In this document: positions 51,201-58,312 of the stretch, one piece after another | Numbering within the stretch: position 1 is the first letter of the stretch | How the letters are laid out: each line of letters opens with the position of its first letter | Source of the DNA: Mesoterricola silvestris | GTDB lineage: Bacteria > Acidobacteriota > Holophagae > Holophagales > Holophagaceae | Direction: 5' to 3' | DNA length: 64,000 nucleotides | Assembly: GCF_030295405.1 (NCBI RefSeq) | Contig: NZ_AP027080.1 | Coordinates: 372,001-436,000, forward strand | Notes under the pieces: generated by a model | The model's input: the letters and a program-made list of their open reading frames with translations, nothing else | What the model was told of the DNA's origin: nothing | Database searches by the model: none | Translations under genes and position numbers: made by a program

Positions 51201-51290
51201 GTAGTGCCGCGCGGGCGGACGCCCGGGCCCCTGCGGCCACAGGGCCGTGGTCAGGAGGAACGCTGCGGCGATCCGGAGAAGGGGGGGCAT
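48276..51290 (-). CDS. Two-component-propeller sensor histidine kinase
   Basis: 1004 residues. A signal peptide (MPPLLRIAAAFLLTTALWPQG) is followed by about 12-14 beta-propeller repeats with DGxIWAGTxxGL and DGHLWVGT-like signatures (for example DGQIWAGTEAGLTSFEG), then a Y_Y_Y Ig-like domain (about 620-700), a transmembrane helix (about 715-733) and a HisKA domain with phospho-acceptor His near 787 in NMSHELRTPLNA. HATPase boxes are NLLSNAAKF, DTGIGM and GGTGLGLTL. It has no receiver domain of its own. The propeller senses a periplasmic ligand, often polysaccharide-derived in Bacteroidetes. No response regulator gene is adjacent. Confidence 0.88.
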   Translation of the reverse strand: MPPLLRIAAAFLLTTALWPQGPGRPPARHYGKEDGLLSEVVTAMALTTDGQIWAGTEAGLTSFEGHQFAPYVGQLPSPVTTDLFADADGSLWVATDGGVARIRNRRSELLGEAEGLPRGFYRKLGRDARGHLWVLSTDSLYAENGPMRFVKAPALPVPERPVHLFADPSDPSPLVITPRHILEWDGAAWAIVPGPPLGAKEEFLNHSRDGLGCIWVRSSRAMWQRREDGTWHRVRANMTGGFSFSSRPDRDSRGWVWFDDADGLWRMKGDARERHGRPGDDAKGGMVDREHGIWIRTDHGVQRNLGRSRWTGYDAHEGLAGNLAWQPLRDATGRLWVATDKGLCVATDQGFRQVLPGRFLSLALAPDGHLWAAGSPGGTVHELDPATLAVHVHTVSVLPRGRITAGLAIDADGTPWVADRFKGLARGIRSGTGWTWAKARIDGRDVGEVLGLAAVPGGGMAVLHDGTASMLREGAWRTVPGLLPDTPGALAFGPGGRFVVSYRNPYLNRSVVTLHRLRGEGSERIRIVPVQGLASDPLMSIFSVGMDPDGHIWVGTNKGLGELPSEDAPGFRMIGMEDRLVSPECNEWAMLAERGRVWAGTTSGLVAYDSSQMEIRPVLKEPMVLQAWSGSRELDLPWSAPDLARKSNMLELKFMIPTYQAPGKIWHEARLLGVDPDWIRQEEGHLRYAGLSAGRHTLELRGVLPDCGIEGPVLTLNFTVVPAWWETPWARTLGLLALGGTIGLLFWLRSVSLRTRNRQLQEEVARQTRALQEASKAKSAFLANMSHELRTPLNAILLYSELLQEEAKERGLDSTIRDAGRISQAGSSLLNLIDDILDISKIEAGHMKIEIRDLAMAPFLAGLDSALRPVVERNGNMFRVSSDGAPAVLATDPTRLQQILANLLSNAAKFTDNGSVVLTVSQEPGWVVFTVEDTGIGMTPEEQRRVFSEFVQADSSTTRKYGGTGLGLTLVQRLTEMLGGRVDLESEAGKGTRVRVRIPATPVR

Positions 51291-51326
51291 CGGTTGGATC
51301 CTGTGGGCTGCCTATCCATGATAGGT

Positions 51327-52577
51327 CTAGAAGGACCGCCTCGACACCAGGGCGTTGGCCAGGAAAAGCCCCAGCATGAGGGCGACGGTCACGGAAAGGG
51401 CGCGGATCCCGGCGTCCAGCCCCTCCAGGGTCTGGCCGTGCATCATCATGGTGATGCCGCGCACGCCGACGCTGCCGGGCAGGATCAGCATGATGGAGGG
51501 CAGCAGCAGCACCGCGCCGGGGCGCCGGGTGCGCCGGGCGTACTGGTTGCACGCGGCGCCCAGGGCCAGGGCCGCGATGCCCGCCCCGGCTTCGGAGCCC
51601 AGGAATTCCGAACCCAGGCGCGCCGCGCCCCAGGCCAGGACGCAGGCCCCCAGGGTCCAGGCGAAGTCCTCCAGGCGTCCCTGGAAGACCACCAGGAAGC
51701 CCAGGGCCACCAGGGCCAGGGCCGGGGCCAGGGTCCAGAAGGGAAGGGGGATGGCGATGGAGGGCACGCCCACCAGCCACGCGCCGCCCAGGTGCTGGCC
51801 CAGGCCCACCCCGAAGGCCAGGAGCAGGAACACCAGGAAGGTCCCCGCCAGCCGCGAGGTGCCCGCCACCAGGTTGCCCGTGCCCAGTTCCTGCATGGAC
51901 ACCAGGAGCCCCAGGCCCGGCACCAGCACGATGATGCCGCTGAGGACGAGGATGGGATGGGAGGCCGAGGGCAGGAACCGCCCCAGGAGGGCGCCGCCCA
52001 GGGAACTGATGACCCCCCCCAGGAGGGGGGTGAGGCGGTCCAGTCCGGGCCGCGCGTTGGCGAGCTGCGCCGCGGCGCCCACCAGGAGTCCGATGAGGGC
52101 GCCCAGCACCACTTCGCGCCAGCCCCCCCCGAAGATGTCGGCCATGCCCATGGAGGCCATGCCGTAGGCCAGCACGTGCAGCCACGCGGGGTAGCGCGGA
52201 GGCCGCGCCGCCAGCTGGGCCAGGCGGGTCCGGGCCGTGGCCACGTCCAGGCGGTCCTGGAGCACCAGGTCCACCAGGCCCTCGGCGTCGGCGAGCTTTT
52301 CCAGGGAGGACTGGCCGGTTTCCACCCGGATGAGGTAGGTCTTGCCGTGGTGCCCCTCCTTGCGGAGCGAAGCCAGGAAGCCCGTGGGGGTGGCGTAGAT
52401 GGCGCCTTCCAGGTCCAGGTGCTGGGCCAGGCGCCCCAGGGCGACCTCCAGGGTGGGCGCGCTGACGCCGCACTCCTGCAGGGTCCGGCCCATTTCCAGG
52501 ACCAGGGCCACCTCGGGAATGGAACTGGGCCCCGGGTAGGCCGGGGGGGAGGCGGGAGGAACGGCCAGTGGATCCAT
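51327..52577 (-). CDS. ThrE-type threonine/serine exporter family protein
   Basis: 416 residues. A cytoplasmic N-terminal domain (DUF1212; EMGRTLQECGVSAPTLEVALGRLAQHL, LADAEGLVDLVLQDRLDVATA) precedes about ten hydrophobic helices, including GVISSLGGALLGRFL, IIVLVPGLGLLVSMQEL and MLILPGSVGVRGITMMMHG. Both ThrE halves are fused in one protein. It may export Thr, Ser or other small solutes at the inner membrane. It starts near its last in-frame Met before PPASPPAYPGP. It is 36 bp upstream of the histidine kinase gene. Confidence 0.8.
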   Translation of the reverse strand: MDPLAVPPASPPAYPGPSSIPEVALVLEMGRTLQECGVSAPTLEVALGRLAQHLDLEGAIYATPTGFLASLRKEGHHGKTYLIRVETGQSSLEKLADAEGLVDLVLQDRLDVATARTRLAQLAARPPRYPAWLHVLAYGMASMGMADIFGGGWREVVLGALIGLLVGAAAQLANARPGLDRLTPLLGGVISSLGGALLGRFLPSASHPILVLSGIIVLVPGLGLLVSMQELGTGNLVAGTSRLAGTFLVFLLLAFGVGLGQHLGGAWLVGVPSIAIPLPFWTLAPALALVALGFLVVFQGRLEDFAWTLGACVLAWGAARLGSEFLGSEAGAGIAALALGAACNQYARRTRRPGAVLLLPSIMLILPGSVGVRGITMMMHGQTLEGLDAGIRALSVTVALMLGLFLANALVSRRSF

Positions 52578-52655
52578 GGACTTCAAGCATACCGGCGCCC
52601 GGCCCCCGTGGGCACGGCGGGGACCGGGCATAATGGCGGGAACCCCGGAGCCCGA

Positions 52656-52952
52656 ATGGACCTCCTCTTCAAGACCGGTGACCGCGTCCGCCTCGCGAGG
52701 GCGGCCTATGGGCTGTACGGCGGCGCCTGGCCCCATTTCTGCCCCCAGGGCCAGGGCGGAGGCCAGCCCGGCACCGTCCTCTTCGCCGGGGACCGCCCCC
52801 ACAAGCCCGGCGCCGCCCCGCGGCCCTACTACGTGCGCTGGGACAACGGCGTGGAGAACAGCTACCGGGTGGAGGACCTGGAAGCCGACGAGGCCCAGGC
52901 GGAGCCGGAGCCGGAGGGGAACATCATCCCGTTCGCGCCGCGGCGGTCCTGA
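52656..52952 (+). CDS. Small hypothetical protein
   Basis: 98 residues. A basic N-terminal part (MDLLFKTGDRVRLARAAYGLYG) and the segment PRPYYVRWDNGVENSYRVEDLEAD look like a small SH3/tudor-like barrel, as in RNA-binding or KOW-type proteins (GDRVRL ... GTVLF ... YYVRWDNG). The tail is acidic then PFAPRRS. Cytoplasmic, with no membrane span. Function is unknown. It is divergent from the ThrE gene and ends at a strong hairpin. Confidence 0.6.
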   Translation: MDLLFKTGDRVRLARAAYGLYGGAWPHFCPQGQGGGQPGTVLFAGDRPHKPGAAPRPYYVRWDNGVENSYRVEDLEADEAQAEPEPEGNIIPFAPRRS

Positions 52953-52956
52953 GGGG

Positions 52957-52999
52957 GTCCGGGCATCCCTGGAAGCGCAGCTTCCAGGGATGCCCGGAC
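52957..52999. terminator. Bidirectional hairpin, perfect 20-bp stem
   Basis: Left arm GTCCGGGCATCCCTGGAAGC, loop GCA, and an exact complement on the right. It separates the 98-residue gene (+) from tRNA-Arg (-) and can terminate both. It lacks a T run, so termination may be Rho-assisted. Confidence 0.7.
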
Positions 53000-53008
53000 C
53001 GGTTGATC

Positions 53009-53085
53009 TGGTGCGCCCAGCGCGACTCGAACGCGCGACCTACGGCTTAGAAGGCCGTTGCTCTATCCAGCTGAGCTATGGGCAC
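53009..53085 (-). tRNA. tRNA-Arg (anticodon UCU)
   Basis: On the minus strand the acceptor GTGCCCA pairs with TGGGCGC (one G-U pair), discriminator A and encoded CCA. The D arm has AGCTCAGCTGGATAGAGC, the anticodon arm ACGGC-CTTCTAA-GCCGT gives TCT, and the T arm has GTTCGAGTC. 77 nt including CCA. Confidence 0.93.
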
Positions 53086-53106
53086 GGGGCCTGGGATGGG
53101 GAATGG

Positions 53107-53132
53107 CCGGATCCAGAATCCTAAGGATCCGG
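53107..53132 (-). terminator. Hairpin after the hydrogenase operon
   Basis: CCGGATCC and GGATCCGG form a perfect 8-bp stem around a 10-nt loop, 20 bp beyond the stop of the phosphatase gene. No T run follows on the minus strand. It could instead belong to the upstream region of tRNA-Arg, which reads from the same strand. Confidence 0.35.
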
Positions 53133-53152
53133 CTCCAGGGTCAAGGGGCAAT

Positions 53153-54334
53153 TCAGATGAACCGGATGCGCACTTCCTTGAGGTACTTCTCCGTGAGGAC
53201 CTTCTTCAGGCCCCGGAGGATGTTCCGGCGGATGTCCAGGTCCTCGGGGAGGCTGGGGTCCTGGAGGGCCTCGTTGATCTTGGTGCCGGCCACGATGTGG
53301 ATGATGTCGCTGTCCAGGAGGATGCCGGCCAGCTGGGTGGCGGCGTTGGGCTTGAGGAGGTCGGGGGCGTCCTCCTCCTCCAGGAGGCGCACCATGCGGG
53401 CCAGGGTGATGGCGCCCTCGGTGACCAGGTCGAAACCCTCCATGCGGGAGATGGGGGGCACGTCGGGATCGAGGTTGCGCAGGTCCATGGTGAGGGCCCG
53501 GCCCAGCTCCCGGCCCAGGATGGCGGACGTGGTGCCGCCGCAGATGACCTTGCGGCCCGTGAAGGACTGGGCGATCTCGGCCATTTCCGGATCCTGGTCC
53601 CGGGAGACCGGGGCGCCGGTGAGGACCAGGACCTCCCGGGGCTCCCGGTAGTACATCACCGCGCAACTGATGTCGTCCTTCGCACTTCCACCGTCCAGGG
53701 CCTTGGCGCGGAGGACAAGGGTGCGAGCGAGCTGACGGGCCGAGATGCGGGGGCGCTCCCGGATCACCTTGCTGAGGTAGGCGGTGACCGCCGCCTGGCC
53801 CCAGCCCAGGGGCGCGCCTTCGCTGCCCACGCCGGCCTGGGTGACGCCGTCGGAGAAGAAGACGATGCGGTCCCCGGGGCGCACCTCGAACCGGGCGTGG
53901 CGCAGTTCGGCCTCGCGGCCTTCGGTGTCGGGCAGGGGCAGGATCTCCGGGGCGATGGGCACGGGCTCCGCGCCCCGCAGGAGGAGGCTGGGGGGATTGT
54001 CGTACTCCAGCACCCGGGTGGCGCCCCAGGGGTCCATTTCCACGATGGTGAAGGTGGAGTACGCGATCTGGCGCTCCCGGCACACCGGGAGCGTGGCCAT
54101 GATGGTGCGCGCGGCCTTGCGCACGTCCATGTCCGATTCCATGTAGCGGATGGCCATGGTGGAGGTGAGGTTGGCCAGCACGTTGGCTTTGATGCCGCTG
54201 CCCAGGCCGTCGGCGAGCACCGAGATCACCCGGTGGTCCTCGGCGATCTTCTCGGAGAGGAAGACGTCCCCGCACGCGGCCTGGCTGTGCTTGCGCTCCT
54301 GGTAGTAGTCCACTTCCATGAAGTGGCGGGTCAT
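53153..54334 (-). CDS. SpoIIE-family PP2C phosphatase of the hydrogenase locus
   Basis: 393 residues. Residues about 1-225 form the SpoIIE/PP2C-type phosphatase domain: VISVLADGLGSGIKANVLANLTS, STFTIVEMDPWG, RPGDRIVFFSDGVTQAG and AKDDISCAVMYY contain the Asp and Gly residues for metal binding. The C-terminal 160 residues (GRKVICGGTTSAILGRELGR ... DSDIIHIVAGTKINEAL) are a domain commonly seen only in hydrogenase-linked phosphatases. It is coupled to hydS by a four-base overlap. In thermophilic clostridia an equivalent pair is part of the hfs hydrogenase cluster. I infer that HydS senses H2 or redox state and sets phosphatase activity. Confidence 0.85.
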   Translation of the reverse strand: MTRHFMEVDYYQERKHSQAACGDVFLSEKIAEDHRVISVLADGLGSGIKANVLANLTSTMAIRYMESDMDVRKAARTIMATLPVCRERQIAYSTFTIVEMDPWGATRVLEYDNPPSLLLRGAEPVPIAPEILPLPDTEGREAELRHARFEVRPGDRIVFFSDGVTQAGVGSEGAPLGWGQAAVTAYLSKVIRERPRISARQLARTLVLRAKALDGGSAKDDISCAVMYYREPREVLVLTGAPVSRDQDPEMAEIAQSFTGRKVICGGTTSAILGRELGRALTMDLRNLDPDVPPISRMEGFDLVTEGAITLARMVRLLEEEDAPDLLKPNAATQLAGILLDSDIIHIVAGTKINEALQDPSLPEDLDIRRNILRGLKKVLTEKYLKEVRIRFI

Positions 54335-56040
54335 CGCTCCGGCCTCTTCACCGGCGGCAGCTGGAAGGACTCGATGATCGAACCCAGGATCAGCTCGGTC
54401 TCGGCGGCGTTCTCGCCCAGGAGGTAGGCGATCTGCTGCACGGTGGTGACGTTCTTGCGGATGACGTCCTGGGTTTTCTGGATGATCTGCTCGCGGACAA
54501 CCGCGGGCTCCGTGATGTCCTGGAGGATGCCGCCCACCATGTGGCCCGATTCGATGGGGAAGACCATGAGGCGGATGACCCGGTCCCCCACCCGCAGGTC
54601 CTTGCGGATCGGTTCGCCGTGGGAATCCAGGGCCTCCATGAACAGGCGGCTGAAGGGCGCCACCTTGGCCAGGGACGCCCCCTCCATGCCGGGGCGGGCC
54701 TCGTAGATCATGAGGCACTCCGGGCCCATGAGCTCCGCGAAGAGGCGGTTGCACTCCACGATGGCGAGGTTCTCGTCGGCGATGACGACCCCGCTGGGCA
54801 TGGCGCGGATGAGCGCGTTGGCCTTGTTCATGGCCAGCTTGCGCATGTGGGAGACGCACATGCCCGGCTCGGCCCGGCCTTCGAGGAGGGCCAGGGCCAG
54901 GGACCGGCAGTCGTCGTAGCCGCAGCCGCCGCAGTTGAGCTGGTCCTCGGGCTGGGTCTTTCCCACCAGCCGCAGGGCCCGCTTGATGTCGGCCGAACTG
55001 TGGTCCGGGGGCACCACGGGGTCCTGGTGCACCGGCGAAGCCAGGTCCACGGTGGGGGCCTGGGGCGGCCCCACCTCGCCGGGGAAGTGGTCCATGACGC
55101 GCAGCCACTTGATGGCCGTTCCGCAGGAGCCCGAGGCCTGGGGCCCGTTGACGCAGCCCCCCTCGCAGGCCAGGAGCTCGAGGAAGAGCCCCCGGGCGTC
55201 GGAATCCAGGCCCTTGAGGGCCTCCTGGATGCCCGGGATGCCGGAGAAGGCCATGAAGCTGGCGCCCCGGGCGCCGGCGCCCTGGATGCCCCGGATCATG
55301 CCCCCGTCCATGGGGTAGAGGGCGCCCTCCCGGGCCCGGTCCGGGATGAATTCCCCGTCGGGGTCCTGGGCGGCGGGGTCGATGCCCCGGTCCTCGAACC
55401 AGCGCCTGAGATCGGCGAAGGTGAGGGCGGCGTCCAGGAGCAGCGGATTGGCGTCGGCCTCCAGCTTCTTGGAGATGCAGGGGCCCAGGAAGACGATGCC
55501 CACGTCCTCCCCGTACTCCTTCTTGAGCAGCCTGCAGTGGGCCAGGAGGGGGGAGACGTAGCGGGTCACCGCGTCCAGGTGCTGCGGATGGTACTTGCGG
55601 ATGAGCTCGACCGCCGTGGGGCAGGCCGAGGAGATGGAGAGGCCCGAGGGGTCCCGGGCCAGGGCCGCCGCGCAGGCCCCGGAGACCTGCTGGGCCCCCA
55701 GGGCCGTCTCCGACACGCCCCAGAACCCCAGGGCCTTGAGGGCGCCGACCATGGCGCCCGGAGCGACCCCGGGGAATTCCGAGACGAAGGACGGGGCCAG
55801 GGAGGCCACCACCTTGGGCCTTCGTTTGAGCAGGAGCCGGGCGCGGTACAGGTCGTCCCGCACCTTCTTGGCCCCCACGGGGCAGACGTTGACGCAGGTG
55901 CCGCAGTAGACGCATCTCTCGGGAATGACCGCGGCGCTGCCGTTCTGGACCTTGATGGCCTTGACGGGGCACTGCCGGACGCACTTGTAGCAGTCCTGGC
56001 ACTGCGTCTTTTCCGTGAAGATGGGCTTTTCCTTGTTCAC
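54331..56040 (-). CDS. hydS: Sensory-type [FeFe] hydrogenase with PAS-like domain
   Basis: 569 residues from GTG. Two [4Fe-4S] ferredoxin motifs lie at 14-24 and 43-53 (CQDCYKCVRQC; CVYCGTCVNVC). The H-cluster domain spans about 75-320, with the three ligand loops altered from the catalytic type: SSACPTAVELI (138-148), GPCISKK (186-192) and LACEGGCVNG (290-299). A further Cys set CGGCGYDDC...C (370-395) follows, then a PAS-like domain (about 405-510) and a final helix (about 515-560). This plan matches group C (HydS) hydrogenases, thought to sense rather than turn over H2. The GTG overlaps the stop of the thioredoxin-like ferredoxin gene. Confidence 0.9.
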   Translation of the reverse strand: MNKEKPIFTEKTQCQDCYKCVRQCPVKAIKVQNGSAAVIPERCVYCGTCVNVCPVGAKKVRDDLYRARLLLKRRPKVVASLAPSFVSEFPGVAPGAMVGALKALGFWGVSETALGAQQVSGACAAALARDPSGLSISSACPTAVELIRKYHPQHLDAVTRYVSPLLAHCRLLKKEYGEDVGIVFLGPCISKKLEADANPLLLDAALTFADLRRWFEDRGIDPAAQDPDGEFIPDRAREGALYPMDGGMIRGIQGAGARGASFMAFSGIPGIQEALKGLDSDARGLFLELLACEGGCVNGPQASGSCGTAIKWLRVMDHFPGEVGPPQAPTVDLASPVHQDPVVPPDHSSADIKRALRLVGKTQPEDQLNCGGCGYDDCRSLALALLEGRAEPGMCVSHMRKLAMNKANALIRAMPSGVVIADENLAIVECNRLFAELMGPECLMIYEARPGMEGASLAKVAPFSRLFMEALDSHGEPIRKDLRVGDRVIRLMVFPIESGHMVGGILQDITEPAVVREQIIQKTQDVIRKNVTTVQQIAYLLGENAAETELILGSIIESFQLPPVKRPER

Positions 56041-56300
56041 CTGACGTCTCCGGCGGACTGGCCCAGGCGCTCTTCCAGGGTCTGCAGGATGGCCTTGGGC
56101 TCCATCCCGCAGAAGCACTCGCCCTGGATCGTGACATTGGGTCCCTGGCGGCAGCGGTCCTGGCACAGGGTGCCGCGGACCTGGACGTCCTGCTCCAGGC
56201 CGTGCTCCCTCAGGTAGCCCTGGATGAGGTCCAGGACCTTGATGTTGCCCCGGGAGAAGCAGGCGCTGCCCATGCAGACTACCAGCTCAATGGCAGGCAT
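56037..56300 (-). CDS. Thioredoxin-like [2Fe-2S] ferredoxin
   Basis: 87 residues. The four Cys of the thioredoxin-like ferredoxin pattern are VCMGSACFSRG (C-x4-C) and GTLCQDRCRQGPNV (C-x3-C). A further ECFCGM is near the end. It would hold one [2Fe-2S] cluster and carry electrons between HydABC and HydS or another partner. It overlaps hydA by 14 bp and hydS by four, so it is expressed with both. Confidence 0.87.
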   Translation of the reverse strand: MPAIELVVCMGSACFSRGNIKVLDLIQGYLREHGLEQDVQVRGTLCQDRCRQGPNVTIQGECFCGMEPKAILQTLEERLGQSAGDVR

Positions 56301-58311
56301 GGCCCGCCTCTGAGGGTTCCAGTTCGCCCTTGCGGGCCTTCTCGATGAGCGCCTTGACCCCCTCCAGGTCGGCCCGGTGCAGGGTATGCCCGGCCACGCG
56401 CACCGAGGGGCCCCTGTCGCAGGCTTCCATGCAGAAGGTGGCGCGGATCTCCACCTCCTCGCCCAGCTCCTGCTCCTCCACGTGGTGGAGCAGGGACTGC
56501 AGCAGGCGCTGGGAGCCCCGGATGTGGCAGGAGGTGCCCACGCAGACGCTCACCGGGATCCGGGCGCCCCCCGCCTCGGTGAGGGCGATGCCCTCGCCCT
56601 GGATGCGGCGCCGGATGCTGTAGTGGGTGTGCAGGAGGCGGTGGGCCTCGGGGGAATTGGGCTCGCCCAGGTGGTCCTTGTAGGCCTGGGTGACCAGGGA
56701 GTTGTCCTTGGACACCCGCAGGTCCATGGACGCGTCCAGGCGGCGCAGGGAATCCGCCCGGCGCTGCCGGGTGCGGGAATCCAGGGCCACGGGCTGGCCC
56801 GCGCCTCCGGAGCACCCGCCGGGGCAGGCCATGACCTCCACGAAGTCGTAGTGCTCGCGGCCGGCGCGCACGTCCTCCATGAGGGCCCGGGCATTGGCCA
56901 GGCCATGCACCACGGCGATGCGCACCTCCCCCCCGGGCAGGTCCAGGACGGCGGTGCGCCGACCCTTGGTGGACCGCACCTGCTCCAGGATGGGGCCTTC
57001 GCCCAGGACGCCCACCACGTTGCGGATGACCGCCTCGGTGACGCCGCCTGAGTTGCCGAAGATGATGCCGCCGCCGGTCTTGAAGCCGAAGGGCATGTCC
57101 ATGCCCTCGGGCTCCAGCTCGCCCAGGGCCAGGCCGGCGTTCTGGATCATGCGGCCCAGTTCCTGGGTGGTGATGACGTAGTCCACGTCGGGGTTGCCCT
57201 CCACGCCGAACTCCGGGCGCCTGGCTTCCGACTTCTTGGCGGTGCAGGGCATGATGGACACCACCACGAGATCCTTGCGGTCGATGCCCAGCTCCTTGGG
57301 CAACGTGTCCTTGGCCAGGGAGCCGAACATCTGCTGGGGGCTGCGGCAGCTGGAGAGGTGGGGCAGCTCGGCGGCGTATTCCTGTTCCATGAACTGCACC
57401 CAGGCCGGGCAGCAGGAGGTGAACAGGGGGAGCTTCTCGCCCTTGGCGCGCCGGGAGAGGAATTCGGCGCCCTCCTCCATGATGGTCAGGTCGGCCGCGA
57501 AGGCGGTGTCGAAGACCTTGTCGAAGCCCAGGCGCCGCAGGGCGGCCACGGCCCGGCCCATGACATGGCTGTCGTCGCCCAGGCCGAAGAGCTCGCCCAG
57601 GGCCACCCGCACCGCCGGGGCCACCTGGACCACGACCGTCTTGGAGGGATCGTTGAGGGCCGCGTGGACCTCGTCCACGTCCTGCTTGACGGTGATGGCG
57701 CCCGTGGGGCACACGGCGGCGCACTGGCCGCACTGCACGCATTCCACGTCCGCCATGGCCATGTCGAAGGCCGGGGCCACGGTCACCTGGGAGCCGCGGC
57801 GGGTGAAGTCCAGCACGCCCAGGCCCTGGATCTCCTGGCACACCCGCACGCAGTCGCCGCAGAGGACGCACTTGTTGGGGTCGCGCACCAGGCCGTGGCT
57901 GGAGGTGTCCAGGGGCTTCGTCTCCCGGGGCGCGTTGAAGCGCACCTTGTCCACGCCCAGGCGCTGGGCCAGGGACTGGAGCTTGCAGGAGCCGCTCTTG
58001 CCGCAGGTGGGGCAGTCGTGGTCGCCGCTGGCCAGGAGGAGCTCCAGGTTGACCTTGCGCAGTTCGCGGATGGGGCCGGTCTGGGTGCGCACGCGCATGC
58101 CGGGCTCGGGCAGGGTGGAGCAGGCCGCGATCATCCCGCGGCCCTCCACGTCCACCACGCAGAGGCGGCAGGCGCCGTAGATGCTCAGCTCGCTGTGGTA
58201 GCAGAAGGTGGGCAGCTCGATGTGGGCCTTGCGGATCACCTCCAGCAGGTTGCGCTCGCCCTGGATGGGGACCTTGAAGCCGTCGATGGTGAGGGTTTCG
58301 GAAGCGCTCAT
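56287..58311 (-). CDS. hydA: [FeFe] hydrogenase catalytic subunit HydA of a trimeric NAD-linked enzyme
   Basis: 674 residues. In order: [2Fe-2S] domain (Cys 37, 48, 51, 64), His/Cys [4Fe-4S] motif HDCPTCGKSGSC (98-109), two [4Fe-4S] sites (148-158 and 191-201), and the H-cluster domain with TSCCPAW (298-304), IMPCTAKK (353-360) and MACPGGCSGGAGQP (494-507). A C-terminal [2Fe-2S] thioredoxin-like domain follows (Cys 590, 595, 627, 631). Every H-cluster ligand Cys is present, so it should be active. The domain set is that of HydABC enzymes that couple NADH and ferredoxin to H2 by electron bifurcation. The one-base gap from hydB shows tight coupling. Maturases HydEFG are not in the window. Confidence 0.95.
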   Translation of the reverse strand: MSASETLTIDGFKVPIQGERNLLEVIRKAHIELPTFCYHSELSIYGACRLCVVDVEGRGMIAACSTLPEPGMRVRTQTGPIRELRKVNLELLLASGDHDCPTCGKSGSCKLQSLAQRLGVDKVRFNAPRETKPLDTSSHGLVRDPNKCVLCGDCVRVCQEIQGLGVLDFTRRGSQVTVAPAFDMAMADVECVQCGQCAAVCPTGAITVKQDVDEVHAALNDPSKTVVVQVAPAVRVALGELFGLGDDSHVMGRAVAALRRLGFDKVFDTAFAADLTIMEEGAEFLSRRAKGEKLPLFTSCCPAWVQFMEQEYAAELPHLSSCRSPQQMFGSLAKDTLPKELGIDRKDLVVVSIMPCTAKKSEARRPEFGVEGNPDVDYVITTQELGRMIQNAGLALGELEPEGMDMPFGFKTGGGIIFGNSGGVTEAVIRNVVGVLGEGPILEQVRSTKGRRTAVLDLPGGEVRIAVVHGLANARALMEDVRAGREHYDFVEVMACPGGCSGGAGQPVALDSRTRQRRADSLRRLDASMDLRVSKDNSLVTQAYKDHLGEPNSPEAHRLLHTHYSIRRRIQGEGIALTEAGGARIPVSVCVGTSCHIRGSQRLLQSLLHHVEEQELGEEVEIRATFCMEACDRGPSVRVAGHTLHRADLEGVKALIEKARKGELEPSEAGHACH

Positions 58312-58312
58312 G

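Noticed and set aside
48054-52952. Very long plus-strand open frame opposite the histidine kinase and exporter genes
   Set aside because: It is an antisense frame produced by high GC content. Its translation is Gly/His/Ala/Gln-rich with no domain, while the minus strand gives complete kinase and ThrE proteins. Only the last part (52656-52952) is accepted as a gene.
52957-52999. Mobile-element end or attachment site next to tRNA-Arg
   Set aside because: The hairpin is beside a tRNA gene, a common integration target, but no partial tRNA copy, integrase or foreign segment is seen on either side.
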